Source: CAIVVT01 sp963757265
GTDB taxonomy: Bacteria; Acidobacteriota; Terriglobia; Bryobacterales; Bryobacteraceae
NCBI GenBank assembly: GCA_963757265.1
Contig: CAVWRA010000006.1
Coordinates: 3,038,001-3,102,000 of the forward strand
Reading direction: 5' to 3'
Length of the DNA stretch: 64,000 nt
Each line of letters starts with the position of its first letter. The stretch's first letter is position 1. The notes beneath the pieces were generated by a model. That model was not told the origin of the DNA. It did not search any database and saw only the letters and a list, made by a program, of their open reading frames with translations. Below are positions 17,113 to 24,903 of the stretch, one piece after another. A program made the translations under genes and the position numbers.

Positions 17113-18204
17113 ATGAAACGGACGCATCCTATGAAAAGAGCTCTTTTACTGTCCCTCATTCTGAGCGGTTTGTTCGCTCCAGTCGGCCGTCCCCAAGACC
17201 AACCGCCACGCTGGACCGCGGAGCGATCCAACCAGTGGTATCTCAAACAGCCTTGGCTGGTGGGCGCCAACTACATCCCGGCAACGGCGATCAACGAACT
17301 GGAAATGTGGCAGGCCGCCACTTTCGATCCTCAACGGATCGACATGGAACTCGGCTGGGCGGAAAGCATCGGGATGAACACGATGCGCGTCTTCCTCCAC
17401 GATTTACTGTGGCAACAGGATCCCGACGGTTTCCGCCAGCGGATCGACACTTTCCTCAGCATCGCCGCCCGGCATCACATCCGGCCGCTGTTCGTGCTTT
17501 TCGACTCCTGCTGGGATCCGGATCCGCATTTGGGTCCGCAACCCGCGCCCCGGCCGGGCGTGCACAACTCCGGCTGGGTGCAAAGCCCCGGCGCGAAGGC
17601 GCTCGCCGATCCTCGCCAGACGCCGCGCCTCGAGGCCTATGTGAAGGGTGTCGTCGGCGCATTCGGCCAAGACCCGCGCATTCTGGGCTGGGATCTGTGG
17701 AATGAACCGAACAATTCCGTGCTCGTATTATTGCCCAGGGTCTTCGCCTGGGCTCGCCAGGTCAAGCCGGATCAACCGCTTACCAGCGGCCTCTGGGAGG
17801 GCGACTGGTCGGCGCTCGAGAAGCTCTCTGCCGTGGCACGAGTTCAGGTCGAGAATTCCGACTTCATCTCCTTCCACAACTACGGCCCCCCGGCCGATTT
17901 TGAGCAGCACATCCGCTGGCTGCTTCCTTACAACCGCCCGATTATCTGCACCGAGTACATGGCGCGCGGCATTGGCAGCACCTTCCAGGGCTCACTGCCA
18001 ATCGCCAAAAAGTATCATGCGGGCGCGATCAACTGGGGCCTGGTGGCCGGTAAGACCCAGACCTGGCTGCCCTGGGATTCGCTGCAGCACCCGTACGTCG
18101 ATCGCGAGCCCGCGGTCTGGTTCCACGAGGTCTTCCGCACCGACGGCACACCCTACCGCAAGGACGAAACGGACTTTATTCGCGACATCACGCGCCCGAG
18201 CTGA
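17113..18204 (+). CDS. Secreted GH5-like glycoside hydrolase (cellulase/mannanase fold)
   Basis: About 363 residues starting with a signal peptide (MKRALLLSLILSGLFAP); a second ATG at 17131 is equally possible and no ribosome-binding site decides between them. The TIM-barrel motifs of clan A are present: MNTMRVFLHDLLW, the acid/base glutamate in GWDLWNEPNN, a histidine-containing FISFHNYGPP, and the nucleophile glutamate in PIICTEYMARG. Family knowledge points to a retaining beta-glycosidase; the substrate cannot be told. It is divergent from the cytochrome, with G/C-rich inverted repeats (TGGGGT...ACCCCA) in the gap. Confidence 0.8.
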   Translation: MKRTHPMKRALLLSLILSGLFAPVGRPQDQPPRWTAERSNQWYLKQPWLVGANYIPATAINELEMWQAATFDPQRIDMELGWAESIGMNTMRVFLHDLLWQQDPDGFRQRIDTFLSIAARHHIRPLFVLFDSCWDPDPHLGPQPAPRPGVHNSGWVQSPGAKALADPRQTPRLEAYVKGVVGAFGQDPRILGWDLWNEPNNSVLVLLPRVFAWARQVKPDQPLTSGLWEGDWSALEKLSAVARVQVENSDFISFHNYGPPADFEQHIRWLLPYNRPIICTEYMARGIGSTFQGSLPIAKKYHAGAINWGLVAGKTQTWLPWDSLQHPYVDREPAVWFHEVFRTDGTPYRKDETDFIRDITRPS

Positions 18205-18291
18205 ACCTTGCGGCTCGTTCCAGCCATTGCGCCATAACGCTTTTGGCGGGTGCTCTCAGGTAGCCCGCGCCCGTGCCGCGGCCGGCCGGCC

Positions 18292-18942
18292 TTACATCTT
18301 CTTGAACGCGCGTCGAACCTCCGCGGCCAATTCGCAGATGTCCTGATGCGCCGGACCTTGCGCTTCGAAATCGCCGATCCATTGGCCCTGTCCGAACGAC
18401 TCCACAAACGCCACCCGCTGGTGGACCGGCGGGCCTACCGGCTCGCCAAATTGCTCGAGAACCTCGCCGATCTCGCGCCCCAACGCCGTGCGGCTGTCCA
18501 CCCTGGACGGAACCATCAGGCACGACGGCGCAGCGTCGTCGCGGGTGTCCCGGACCTCATGAATCAGGTCTAACGCCTTCAGAGTCGCCGCCAGATCCGC
18601 GCCCGACGCCGTCACCGGAATCAACACCAGATCCGCAACCCTGAGCGCCGCCTCCGTGGCGCCTCCGATGTGCGGCGGGCAATCGATCACCACATAGTCG
18701 GTATCTATTTCGAGCACATGCGCTGCCCAGCGCTTCGCATCCCGCGCATTTTCGAACGGCATTGACTCCACCTGAAACGGCAGCCTGCCGGCGGTGGCCC
18801 AATACGTGGCGGTGCCCTGCGCATCGGCATCGACCACGGTCACGGAATGCTTCCGGCCGAACAGTTCGCCCGCCAGGTTCACGGCAATCGTGGACTTGCC
18901 CGCTCCGCCTTTGAGGTTAACTACGGCGATGAAACGCCCCAT
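18292..18942 (-). CDS. ParA/MinD-family ATPase, orphan
   Basis: This 216-residue protein has the deviant Walker A KGGAGKST near residue 11, the switch-I-like DADAQGTATYW, and DYVVIDCPPHIGG as Walker B, all diagnostic of ParA ATPases. It is short, with no N-terminal HTH, like the small ParAs that position cargo (plasmids, microcompartments, chemoreceptors) by pattern formation. No parB or cargo gene is adjacent. The start is ATG at 18942. Confidence 0.88.
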   Translation of the reverse strand: MGRFIAVVNLKGGAGKSTIAVNLAGELFGRKHSVTVVDADAQGTATYWATAGRLPFQVESMPFENARDAKRWAAHVLEIDTDYVVIDCPPHIGGATEAALRVADLVLIPVTASGADLAATLKALDLIHEVRDTRDDAAPSCLMVPSRVDSRTALGREIGEVLEQFGEPVGPPVHQRVAFVESFGQGQWIGDFEAQGPAHQDICELAAEVRRAFKKM

Positions 18943-19628
18943 CGCGTTGAGTATACTGCTTTTCCGAAATATCCGGCGGGTTTGCCGGTGATCCGTCGCA
19001 GTTTCAACGCAGTTCTTGTCAACCCACGCCTAAGCACTTCGCTCCGAACGCCTTAGCCTCCTTTCCCCCAGCTTCACCTCAAGCCATGCAGTGGGCCCTC
19101 AGCAGCCTTGATTCAACACGGAATCGGGCGCTGATCCCTGCCATGCCTCAGAAGCAATACCAGTCCGCTTCGCGGCGCGCAGCCCGCGCATGTCCATCGC
19201 CGCGCGAGCCCGGCTTGGACCCTTCCGTCGCCCTCATCACCAGGCAGCCCCAAGACGGCTGCCGGCGTGACGCCAGAATCCAAGTCAATACCGCGCTTTC
19301 CGCCGCGGCCGGCTGAATGCCCGCCGGGCGGACGCGCATTCCGCCAATCTCTCCTCCCGGCTTAACCGATTTGCGTGGCCGGCCCGGAGCCACCTGGAAT
19401 CGGATCATCGTCAGGTTGCAGCTGTTATCGCGTTGTTCCCTCATCGCTGGCCGCCACCGCCTTTCAGCACTCCCGGCGTCCGCTTTGCCCGGGTGCGTCG
19501 CTTTACTCTTGGCTCCAACAATCGGCCGTTTCTGCCGATTCGATTAGGCCCTCCCTCGCCGGCACGCTTCATTAATGAGCTCGGCAGCCGGCCGGAAGGC
19601 CGGGCCCGGGCGTATCTTTATATGTGAT
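18943..19628. other. Non-coding gap, nothing recognised
   Basis: About 690 bases between the divergent parA-like gene and the beta-helix gene. Translations are low-complexity and unsupported. It presumably contains both promoters, but no convincing hexamer pair was seen. Confidence 0.45.
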
Positions 19629-21497
19629 ATGTGGAACCCTATGAATCCGCGTGCGCCGCTGCTTGCTCTCCTCGCCCTGGCGGCTCTACCCGCCGCCCGC
19701 GCCAGCACCGTCTACCTGGATTGCGCCGCAGGCAACGATTCCAATGATGGCCTCTCGCCCGGCTCGGCTCTTAAGACCCTGGCCGCCATCAACAGCCGCA
19801 CCTTCGGGCCCGGCGACACCATCCTGCTCAACCGCGGGACCACCTGCAGCGGTGTCTTTGCGCCTCAAGGATCGGGCACGCCCACGGCGCCGATTGTTCT
19901 CGACGCCTATGGTACCGGCGCTCCTCCAATCATCAGTGCCGGCAGCTTGAATAGCGCCGTCTGGCTGTTCAACCAGCAGGGCTGGTACATCCAGAACATT
20001 GAAACCACCGGCGGCACGCTCTACGGCATCCACATCGGCGGCAGCAGCGGCCCGCTGACCCATTTCCGCATCACCAACGTCAGTGTGCACGACGTCAATG
20101 GCACCCTGACGTCCAAGGACTCCGGTCTGATTATGATCAGCCCCTCCGGTGCGGGCGTCACGTTCAACGACGTGATCATCGATGGCGCCACGGCCTATAA
20201 CACCACCCAATGGGCCGGCATCGAGGTCATGGGCGCCACTTACGCGGGCAGTATGGACGGCCCGCACGGGCTCAATGTGACCGTGCGCAACTCCATCGTT
20301 CACGACGTCTATGGCGACGGCATCGTGTTGTCGATGGTTCAGGAAGGCCTGATCGAGAAATGCGCCGCCTGGCGCACCGGCCAGCAGCCCACTGAGACCA
20401 TCGGCACCCCCGGCGCGATCTGGACCTGGATGTGCAACAACTGTACGTCCCAGTTCAATGAAAGCTGGCTCAGCACCTCGCCCACCGTCGACGGCGGCGC
20501 CTTCGATATCGATTGGGGCACCCGCAACAACGTCGTCCAGTTCAACTACGGACACGACGCCAAGGGCTATTGCGCTTCCATCTTCGGCGCCGAAACCCTG
20601 ACCACTACCAACGCCACGATTCAATACAACGTCTGCGTCAACAACGCCCGCGATTCGGCTATGGCGCTGCGCCAGGGCGACGTCTTCATCTCAACCTGGG
20701 ACGGCGGCTACATCAACGGCGTCTCAATCCACGACAACGCCATCTACTGGAGTCCCGCAGCCGACGCCTTCGCGCTCAACAACGCCGCCAGCTTCACCGG
20801 CGTGGGCCTCAACACGTTCAAGCACAATATCCTCATTTCGCAGGTGCCGAGCCTGATCCTCAGCAACAGTTCCCTGTACCTCGATCAGAACCAATATTGG
20901 GTCTTGAGCGGCGCGCCCGGGAAGTTCGAATACAACACCTCGCAGAGCGTGGACTTCGCCGCCTACCGGGCCACAACCGGCCAGGATCAGCATGGGAGCT
21001 TGGCCCCGCTGCAGCCGCCGGCCGCTCCGACGCCAGGCGTGATGGATCCCTCTTTGTTGGGAAATGCCCAGGGCAGCCCCGTGTTGCTCTCGCTGGTTGA
21101 CAATTCCACCAACTCCCACTCTCAGATCGTCTTCCTGCGCAGCATGCAGCAACAGTACGGCAATCAGGGCCTCAAGTTCGTTCTCCTCGGCTCGCCCGAT
21201 CCCAATTGGACTGTGGACGGAATCCCCGTCGCCAGCGACCAGACCCCGGCGGCCGCGGCCCTGGGATTCTCCCGGCCGATGACCTTCCTGGTCAACTCCA
21301 GCGGCCGGATCGTCCACCAGTGGCCCGGCTTTGTCCCGGCCCAGAATCTGGACCTGGCGATTCAGAAGCTGCTCGGCCTGTGGACATTCGGCAATTACGT
21401 CATTCCCTCGGCGCATCTGCCGCTCAAGGGAATTCTGCCCGTTCGTCCCCATGCGGCACCCCGGGCTACGGCCAAGCCGGCTGCCGTTTCGCAGTAA
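19629..21497 (+). CDS. Secreted right-handed beta-helix protein with C-terminal thioredoxin-like domain
   Basis: Starting at ATG 19629 (19641 is also possible) the protein has 622 residues and a signal peptide (NPRAPLLALLALAALPAARA). Residues ~22-440 read as a parallel beta-helix (GNDSNDGLSPGSALKTL, many N/G/V-rich coils, IHIGGSSGP, VSVHDVNG) as in pectate-lyase-like enzymes. The last ~110 residues (VLLSLVDNSTNSHSQIVFL, then RPMTFLVNSSGRIVHQWPG) resemble the TlpA/redoxin fold but lack the CxxC pair. Such a fusion is unusual. Function is unknown; polysaccharide binding or cleavage is plausible. Confidence 0.7.
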   Translation: MWNPMNPRAPLLALLALAALPAARASTVYLDCAAGNDSNDGLSPGSALKTLAAINSRTFGPGDTILLNRGTTCSGVFAPQGSGTPTAPIVLDAYGTGAPPIISAGSLNSAVWLFNQQGWYIQNIETTGGTLYGIHIGGSSGPLTHFRITNVSVHDVNGTLTSKDSGLIMISPSGAGVTFNDVIIDGATAYNTTQWAGIEVMGATYAGSMDGPHGLNVTVRNSIVHDVYGDGIVLSMVQEGLIEKCAAWRTGQQPTETIGTPGAIWTWMCNNCTSQFNESWLSTSPTVDGGAFDIDWGTRNNVVQFNYGHDAKGYCASIFGAETLTTTNATIQYNVCVNNARDSAMALRQGDVFISTWDGGYINGVSIHDNAIYWSPAADAFALNNAASFTGVGLNTFKHNILISQVPSLILSNSSLYLDQNQYWVLSGAPGKFEYNTSQSVDFAAYRATTGQDQHGSLAPLQPPAAPTPGVMDPSLLGNAQGSPVLLSLVDNSTNSHSQIVFLRSMQQQYGNQGLKFVLLGSPDPNWTVDGIPVASDQTPAAAALGFSRPMTFLVNSSGRIVHQWPGFVPAQNLDLAIQKLLGLWTFGNYVIPSAHLPLKGILPVRPHAAPRATAKPAAVSQ

Positions 21498-21816
21498 GAC
21501 CGGCCAACATCTAGAGCAGATTCACAGTTCCTGTGAACTCGGCCGGCGCGGATTGGGTGGTCGGAGGGGACACTCTGCGCGTGCCGCGGCGGCACGCTGG
21601 GGTTCCCTCGGCGCGACGTTCAGAGGCTGTCGATCAGGCGCCGCGGCCCACGGTGTCCCCATCCGGGAGCGGCCTCATTGCGACCGGACGCGACGGGCTG
21701 CAATTATCCCGAAACAGGTCTAGAGGCAATATGAGGAACCACTATTCTGCCAGCGCATGCTTGAAATTATCGTCCAGATAAACTACCATCAGGCGATTGA
21801 ACCGGAGGATCTCAAA
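21498..21816. other. Intergenic region before the unknown cluster
   Basis: No gene is supported. The A+T content rises toward 21730-21790, where the promoter of the small-protein gene probably lies. The ribosome-binding site (CGGAGGAT) is at 21803-21810. Confidence 0.45.
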
Positions 21817-22056
21817 ATGAGCCAAACCGAAGACACCACTGTCCGCACTGTCAAGGCGTACTACCAATTGCTGGCGGATCTGGGAAGCGCCATGGCCGCC
21901 AGCAATCAGATTGTGGCCGACCAGGTGACGCCTGCCAACATTTTCACCCTGACTGGCGAGGACGGACTCATCGCGGTGGCGACCAACAGCTTCAGCAAGG
22001 CCGGCGAGCTGGTCCCGCAAGCCTATGTGCGCTACTGGAAGGCGCTGCAGGAATGA
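21817..22056 (+). CDS. Small helical protein, hypothetical (79 aa)
   Basis: ATG at 21817 follows CGGAGGAT and gives 79 residues; an upstream in-frame ATG at 21757 lacks such a site. The protein is mostly amphipathic helix (VKAYYQLLADLGSAMAASNQ, then FSKAGELVPQAYVRYWKAL), has no signal peptide and no cysteine. It overlaps the next gene by ATGA, so the two products are made together and may form a complex. The helices recall phasins and other small surface-coating proteins, but no family is recognised. Confidence 0.75.
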   Translation: MSQTEDTTVRTVKAYYQLLADLGSAMAASNQIVADQVTPANIFTLTGEDGLIAVATNSFSKAGELVPQAYVRYWKALQE

Positions 22057-23294
22057 AGCTGTATCCGTACTCCTACCACATCGCGCTCGACGGGAACGGG
22101 ATCAATGGCCTGGAAGGGATGGCCGGGCTGTGCAAGTTCATGTTCGACCCGGCCGACAATTCGTATGCCTACAAGGTGAAGTACTACGATGGCGCGGCGG
22201 CGGGGCACGCTTGTACGGTGAGCCCGGATGGAAGCCACGGGTACCTGGGCAACGCCGGACAGCACCTGCTGTTCTACGACGCCGCCAGTATCGAAGAGAC
22301 GGACCGCATCTCGACGCTGCGCTTCGAGGCCAATGACACCACCATTCGTGGCAGTACGCATCTGGTGTGGATGGGCAATGAAGAGGTGCTCACGCCGGTC
22401 GGCGACTACTTCTATCGCTTCCCGGTGAGGGATCTGTCGAAGGGCGAGCGCCTCATGCCGCACCAGGTCAAGCTGCCGCATGGGATGAAGCGCAGCGCCT
22501 CGGGCCGCTACGTGGCCTACGGCTCGATGGACAACCCGCGTTATCGCGAAGCCGGCGAGGCGCGCGAAATTGGCATTCTTGACCTGCAGAGCGGGGAAGT
22601 GTCGCGCATTGAAATGCCGACGACGTGCTGGCACGTGGTTGCGCATCCAAAGAAGGATTTGTTCTACGCCATCTCGTTCCGCGTGCTGCCGCAAGACTAT
22701 GTGGACTACCACGAGTGGGCGATGGCATTCCTGAAGGAATACGCGTACGAGATCGACCCGGTGGAGAAGCGCATCGTACGCCACTGGTTGACATCGCGCG
22801 AGACGCCGGCGCACATCAACTCCGACGTCACCATTTCCGACACCGAGCTGATCTTCTGCAACGGCGGCAGCCAGACGGTGATCTGCATCGATCTCGAGTC
22901 GTTCTCGAAGTTCCGTGTGATCGACGAGCGGCCGGACCTGTTGACGCAACTGCGGCATCCGCGCCAGATCGGCACGCAGGTATATGACGTGCTGGCGCGA
23001 GGAGGTTTCTTCACCAGTTCGCGGCACATCATGGGGGCGTTGCGGATCAGCCGGTTCGTGTTTATGGATTCGATCTACGCCTGCCAGTTGTCGCGCGACC
23101 AGACGCTGTTGTTCACCGCGAATCGCGGGATGAACCACATCACGGTGTACGACTACCCGGCAGCCACAGTGCGGCTACGGGTGAAGATGCCCGACCTGCA
23201 CGAATTCATGCCGTCGCTGGCGGCCATCGAGGATCCGCGGCTGGGGTTCCATCACAGCTATCTGCTGAGTCCGGCGGTCGAGCGGGCCGCTTGA
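22053..23294 (+). CDS. Beta-propeller protein, hypothetical (413 aa)
   Basis: No signal peptide is present, so a cytoplasmic location is likely. Repeated blade-like segments are visible (CTVSPDGSHGYLGNAGQHLLFYD, written here only as a guide to residues ~50-72; then YVAYGSMDN, IGILDLQSGEVSRI, LIFCNGGSQTVICIDLES, LLFTANRGMNHITVYDY), as in seven-bladed YncE/amine-dehydrogenase-like propellers. It begins inside the stop of the 79-residue gene and overlaps the convergent START-like gene by 37 bp at its 3' end. No catalytic residues can be named; it may be a binding scaffold or an enzyme of the surrounding cluster. Confidence 0.7.
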   Translation: MKLYPYSYHIALDGNGINGLEGMAGLCKFMFDPADNSYAYKVKYYDGAAAGHACTVSPDGSHGYLGNAGQHLLFYDAASIEETDRISTLRFEANDTTIRGSTHLVWMGNEEVLTPVGDYFYRFPVRDLSKGERLMPHQVKLPHGMKRSASGRYVAYGSMDNPRYREAGEAREIGILDLQSGEVSRIEMPTTCWHVVAHPKKDLFYAISFRVLPQDYVDYHEWAMAFLKEYAYEIDPVEKRIVRHWLTSRETPAHINSDVTISDTELIFCNGGSQTVICIDLESFSKFRVIDERPDLLTQLRHPRQIGTQVYDVLARGGFFTSSRHIMGALRISRFVFMDSIYACQLSRDQTLLFTANRGMNHITVYDYPAATVRLRVKMPDLHEFMPSLAAIEDPRLGFHHSYLLSPAVERAA

Positions 23295-23827
23295 CCGGCG
23301 CCACCCGCGACGCCCGCCGCGGCGTGGACGAGTTTGCGGAAGTTGCGCGGGATGAGCGAGGTCACGAAGGACTCGACGGCGCTCTCGATGGAGGATTCCA
23401 GCAACGCGGGCACGCCGCGCATGCCTTGCGCATTCATCGAGAAGTCGCCCGCAAACGTCACGCGCGATCCCTTGCCCCCGAGGGCCGGCTCGAAGCGCGT
23501 CGAGCCGTGACAGCGCGTCCGCTGGCGGTCGAAGTGCAGCTCGATCTGCCACGTGCATTCGCGCCGCGCCTCGTTCCAACTCGCCCGGTCGGTCCAGGCC
23601 AGGTAGTCGGGCTTGATGACAGCGTCGAGTACGGCCGGGATATTGGCCTTCGCACGCCATACATTCACCAGCTTCACGACGCCGTCAGGGCTCTCCTCGC
23701 GGTGTTCCACCGTAACGCTGCGGATATCGTCGAGGTGGGGCACGAGTTCGTCGAGGCGGTCGCGAATGGCGCGCCACATCGCATCGGCCGGGCACTTGAC
23801 GAGTTCGACCGTCTGGAACGGCTTCAT
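23258..23827 (-). CDS. SRPBCC (START-like) domain protein
   Basis: Beginning at ATG 23827, the 189-residue product has the start pattern of ligand-binding START-like proteins: FQTVELVKCPADAMWRAIRD, followed by strands such as VVKLVNVWRAKANIP and CTWQIELHFDR, and a long C-terminal helix (ALLESSIESAVESFVTSLIP). These domains form a hydrophobic cavity for lipids, polyketides or sterol-like ligands. ATG overlaps the stop of the epimerase gene (ATGA), so it is the last gene of a minus-strand operon whose other members include a second START-like domain. Confidence 0.75.
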   Translation of the reverse strand: MKPFQTVELVKCPADAMWRAIRDRLDELVPHLDDIRSVTVEHREESPDGVVKLVNVWRAKANIPAVLDAVIKPDYLAWTDRASWNEARRECTWQIELHFDRQRTRCHGSTRFEPALGGKGSRVTFAGDFSMNAQGMRGVPALLESSIESAVESFVTSLIPRNFRKLVHAAAGVAGGAGQAARSTAGLSR

Positions 23828-24903
23828 CGCGCTGCCGCCTGGCCGGCTTCGCGGTTGAGCCGGATCTGCGCGTCGTAAACTTCCTTGCCGAGCGCCAGTG
23901 TGCGCCGCAGCTCCGCGGAGACATGCGGACTGCGTACGAGGTATGCGACGGCCTCGGCGAGCGCCTGGCGTGCCGGCCGGGGCGCGTAGCCCAAATCGGC
24001 GGCGGCCAGGGCGTGAGTGTACCAGTAGAAGCGGCCGATCATCTTGGCCTGTGCGCGCGTGGTCAAAGGTCTGGTCCCGGTCCAACTGGCCCACAGTTCA
24101 TGCATCGATGCGGCCAGATAGCCGCTGGTGTGATTGGCGTAGAGGCGCGGCGGCGCAACACCGCAAAACTCGGCGACGATGCGATGGATCAGGGACCATT
24201 CGAGATTCTCCGAACCCAGCAGGTAGCGTCTGCCGCGCACACCCCGCTCAGCGGCCAGAATGTGCCCTTCGGCGACGTCGCGCACCGAGACGATATTGCA
24301 GCCGCCCGCGAAGGTGGTCCGAAAGGGGTCGCTCAGGTAGGCGACGATGATCGAATTGCTGGGACTGAGCCGCGTGTCGTGCGGGCCGACGGTGACGCAG
24401 GGGTTGACGACGACCAGATCGACGTCGAGTTCCTCGGCGCGCCGCAGCGCGACCTGTTCCTGCTTCAGCTTGCTGTGGAAGTAAGGCGGGCAATACTCGG
24501 CATCCGAGAGTGAGTCGTTCTCCGACCGGACCAGGGTCTGTTCGGACGATCCGCAAGTGACCGACGACGAGGTCAGCACGAATCTCCACACACCCGCCGC
24601 TCGGGCGGCGACGAGCATGTTGGAAACGCCGTTAACGGCTACCTTCTCGAGTTCGGCTTCGGTCTTGTCCCAGTAGGAGAAGACCGCAGCGGCATGAAAT
24701 ACAACTTCGCAGCCGGTCGTGGCCGGCAGCAGCGTTTCAGGCTCGAGCACGTCGCCATGAACAAGCTCCAACGGCAGATCCCGGATCGCGCTGAGGTCGC
24801 TGGTGCGCCGCACCAGCGCGCGCACCGCGGCGCCGCGACGCAGCAGGGCGCGGCACAGGTTTGCGCCGATCAGGCCGTTAGCGCCTGTAACCAGTGCCCG
24901 CAT
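23824..24903 (-). CDS. NAD(P)-dependent epimerase/dehydratase or reductase (extended SDR)
   Basis: The 359-residue protein starts at ATG 24903, giving the Rossmann motif TGANGLIGANL right at the N-terminus. An active-site tyrosine-lysine pair is in YFHSKLKQE and the serine region in VLTSSSVTCG. The pattern resembles 3-beta-hydroxysteroid dehydrogenase, dihydroflavonol reductase and HpnA-like enzymes, which reduce or epimerise sugars, ketones or lipid-derived substrates. It overlaps the upstream DUF362-START gene by 26 bp and the downstream START-like gene by four, so all three are coupled. Confidence 0.85.
   Translation of the reverse strand: MRALVTGANGLIGANLCRALLRRGAAVRALVRRTSDLSAIRDLPLELVHGDVLEPETLLPATTGCEVVFHAAAVFSYWDKTEAELEKVAVNGVSNMLVAARAAGVWRFVLTSSSVTCGSSEQTLVRSENDSLSDAEYCPPYFHSKLKQEQVALRRAEELDVDLVVVNPCVTVGPHDTRLSPSNSIIVAYLSDPFRTTFAGGCNIVSVRDVAEGHILAAERGVRGRRYLLGSENLEWSLIHRIVAEFCGVAPPRLYANHTSGYLAASMHELWASWTGTRPLTTRAQAKMIGRFYWYTHALAAADLGYAPRPARQALAEAVAYLVRSPHVSAELRRTLALGKEVYDAQIRLNREAGQAAAR

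Noticed and set aside
21817..23294. Small protein plus beta-propeller as gamma and beta subunits of quinohemoprotein amine dehydrogenase
   Set aside because: The 79-residue protein has no cysteine and no CWP-type cross-linking sequence, neither protein has a signal peptide, and no heme subunit or maturase is nearby.
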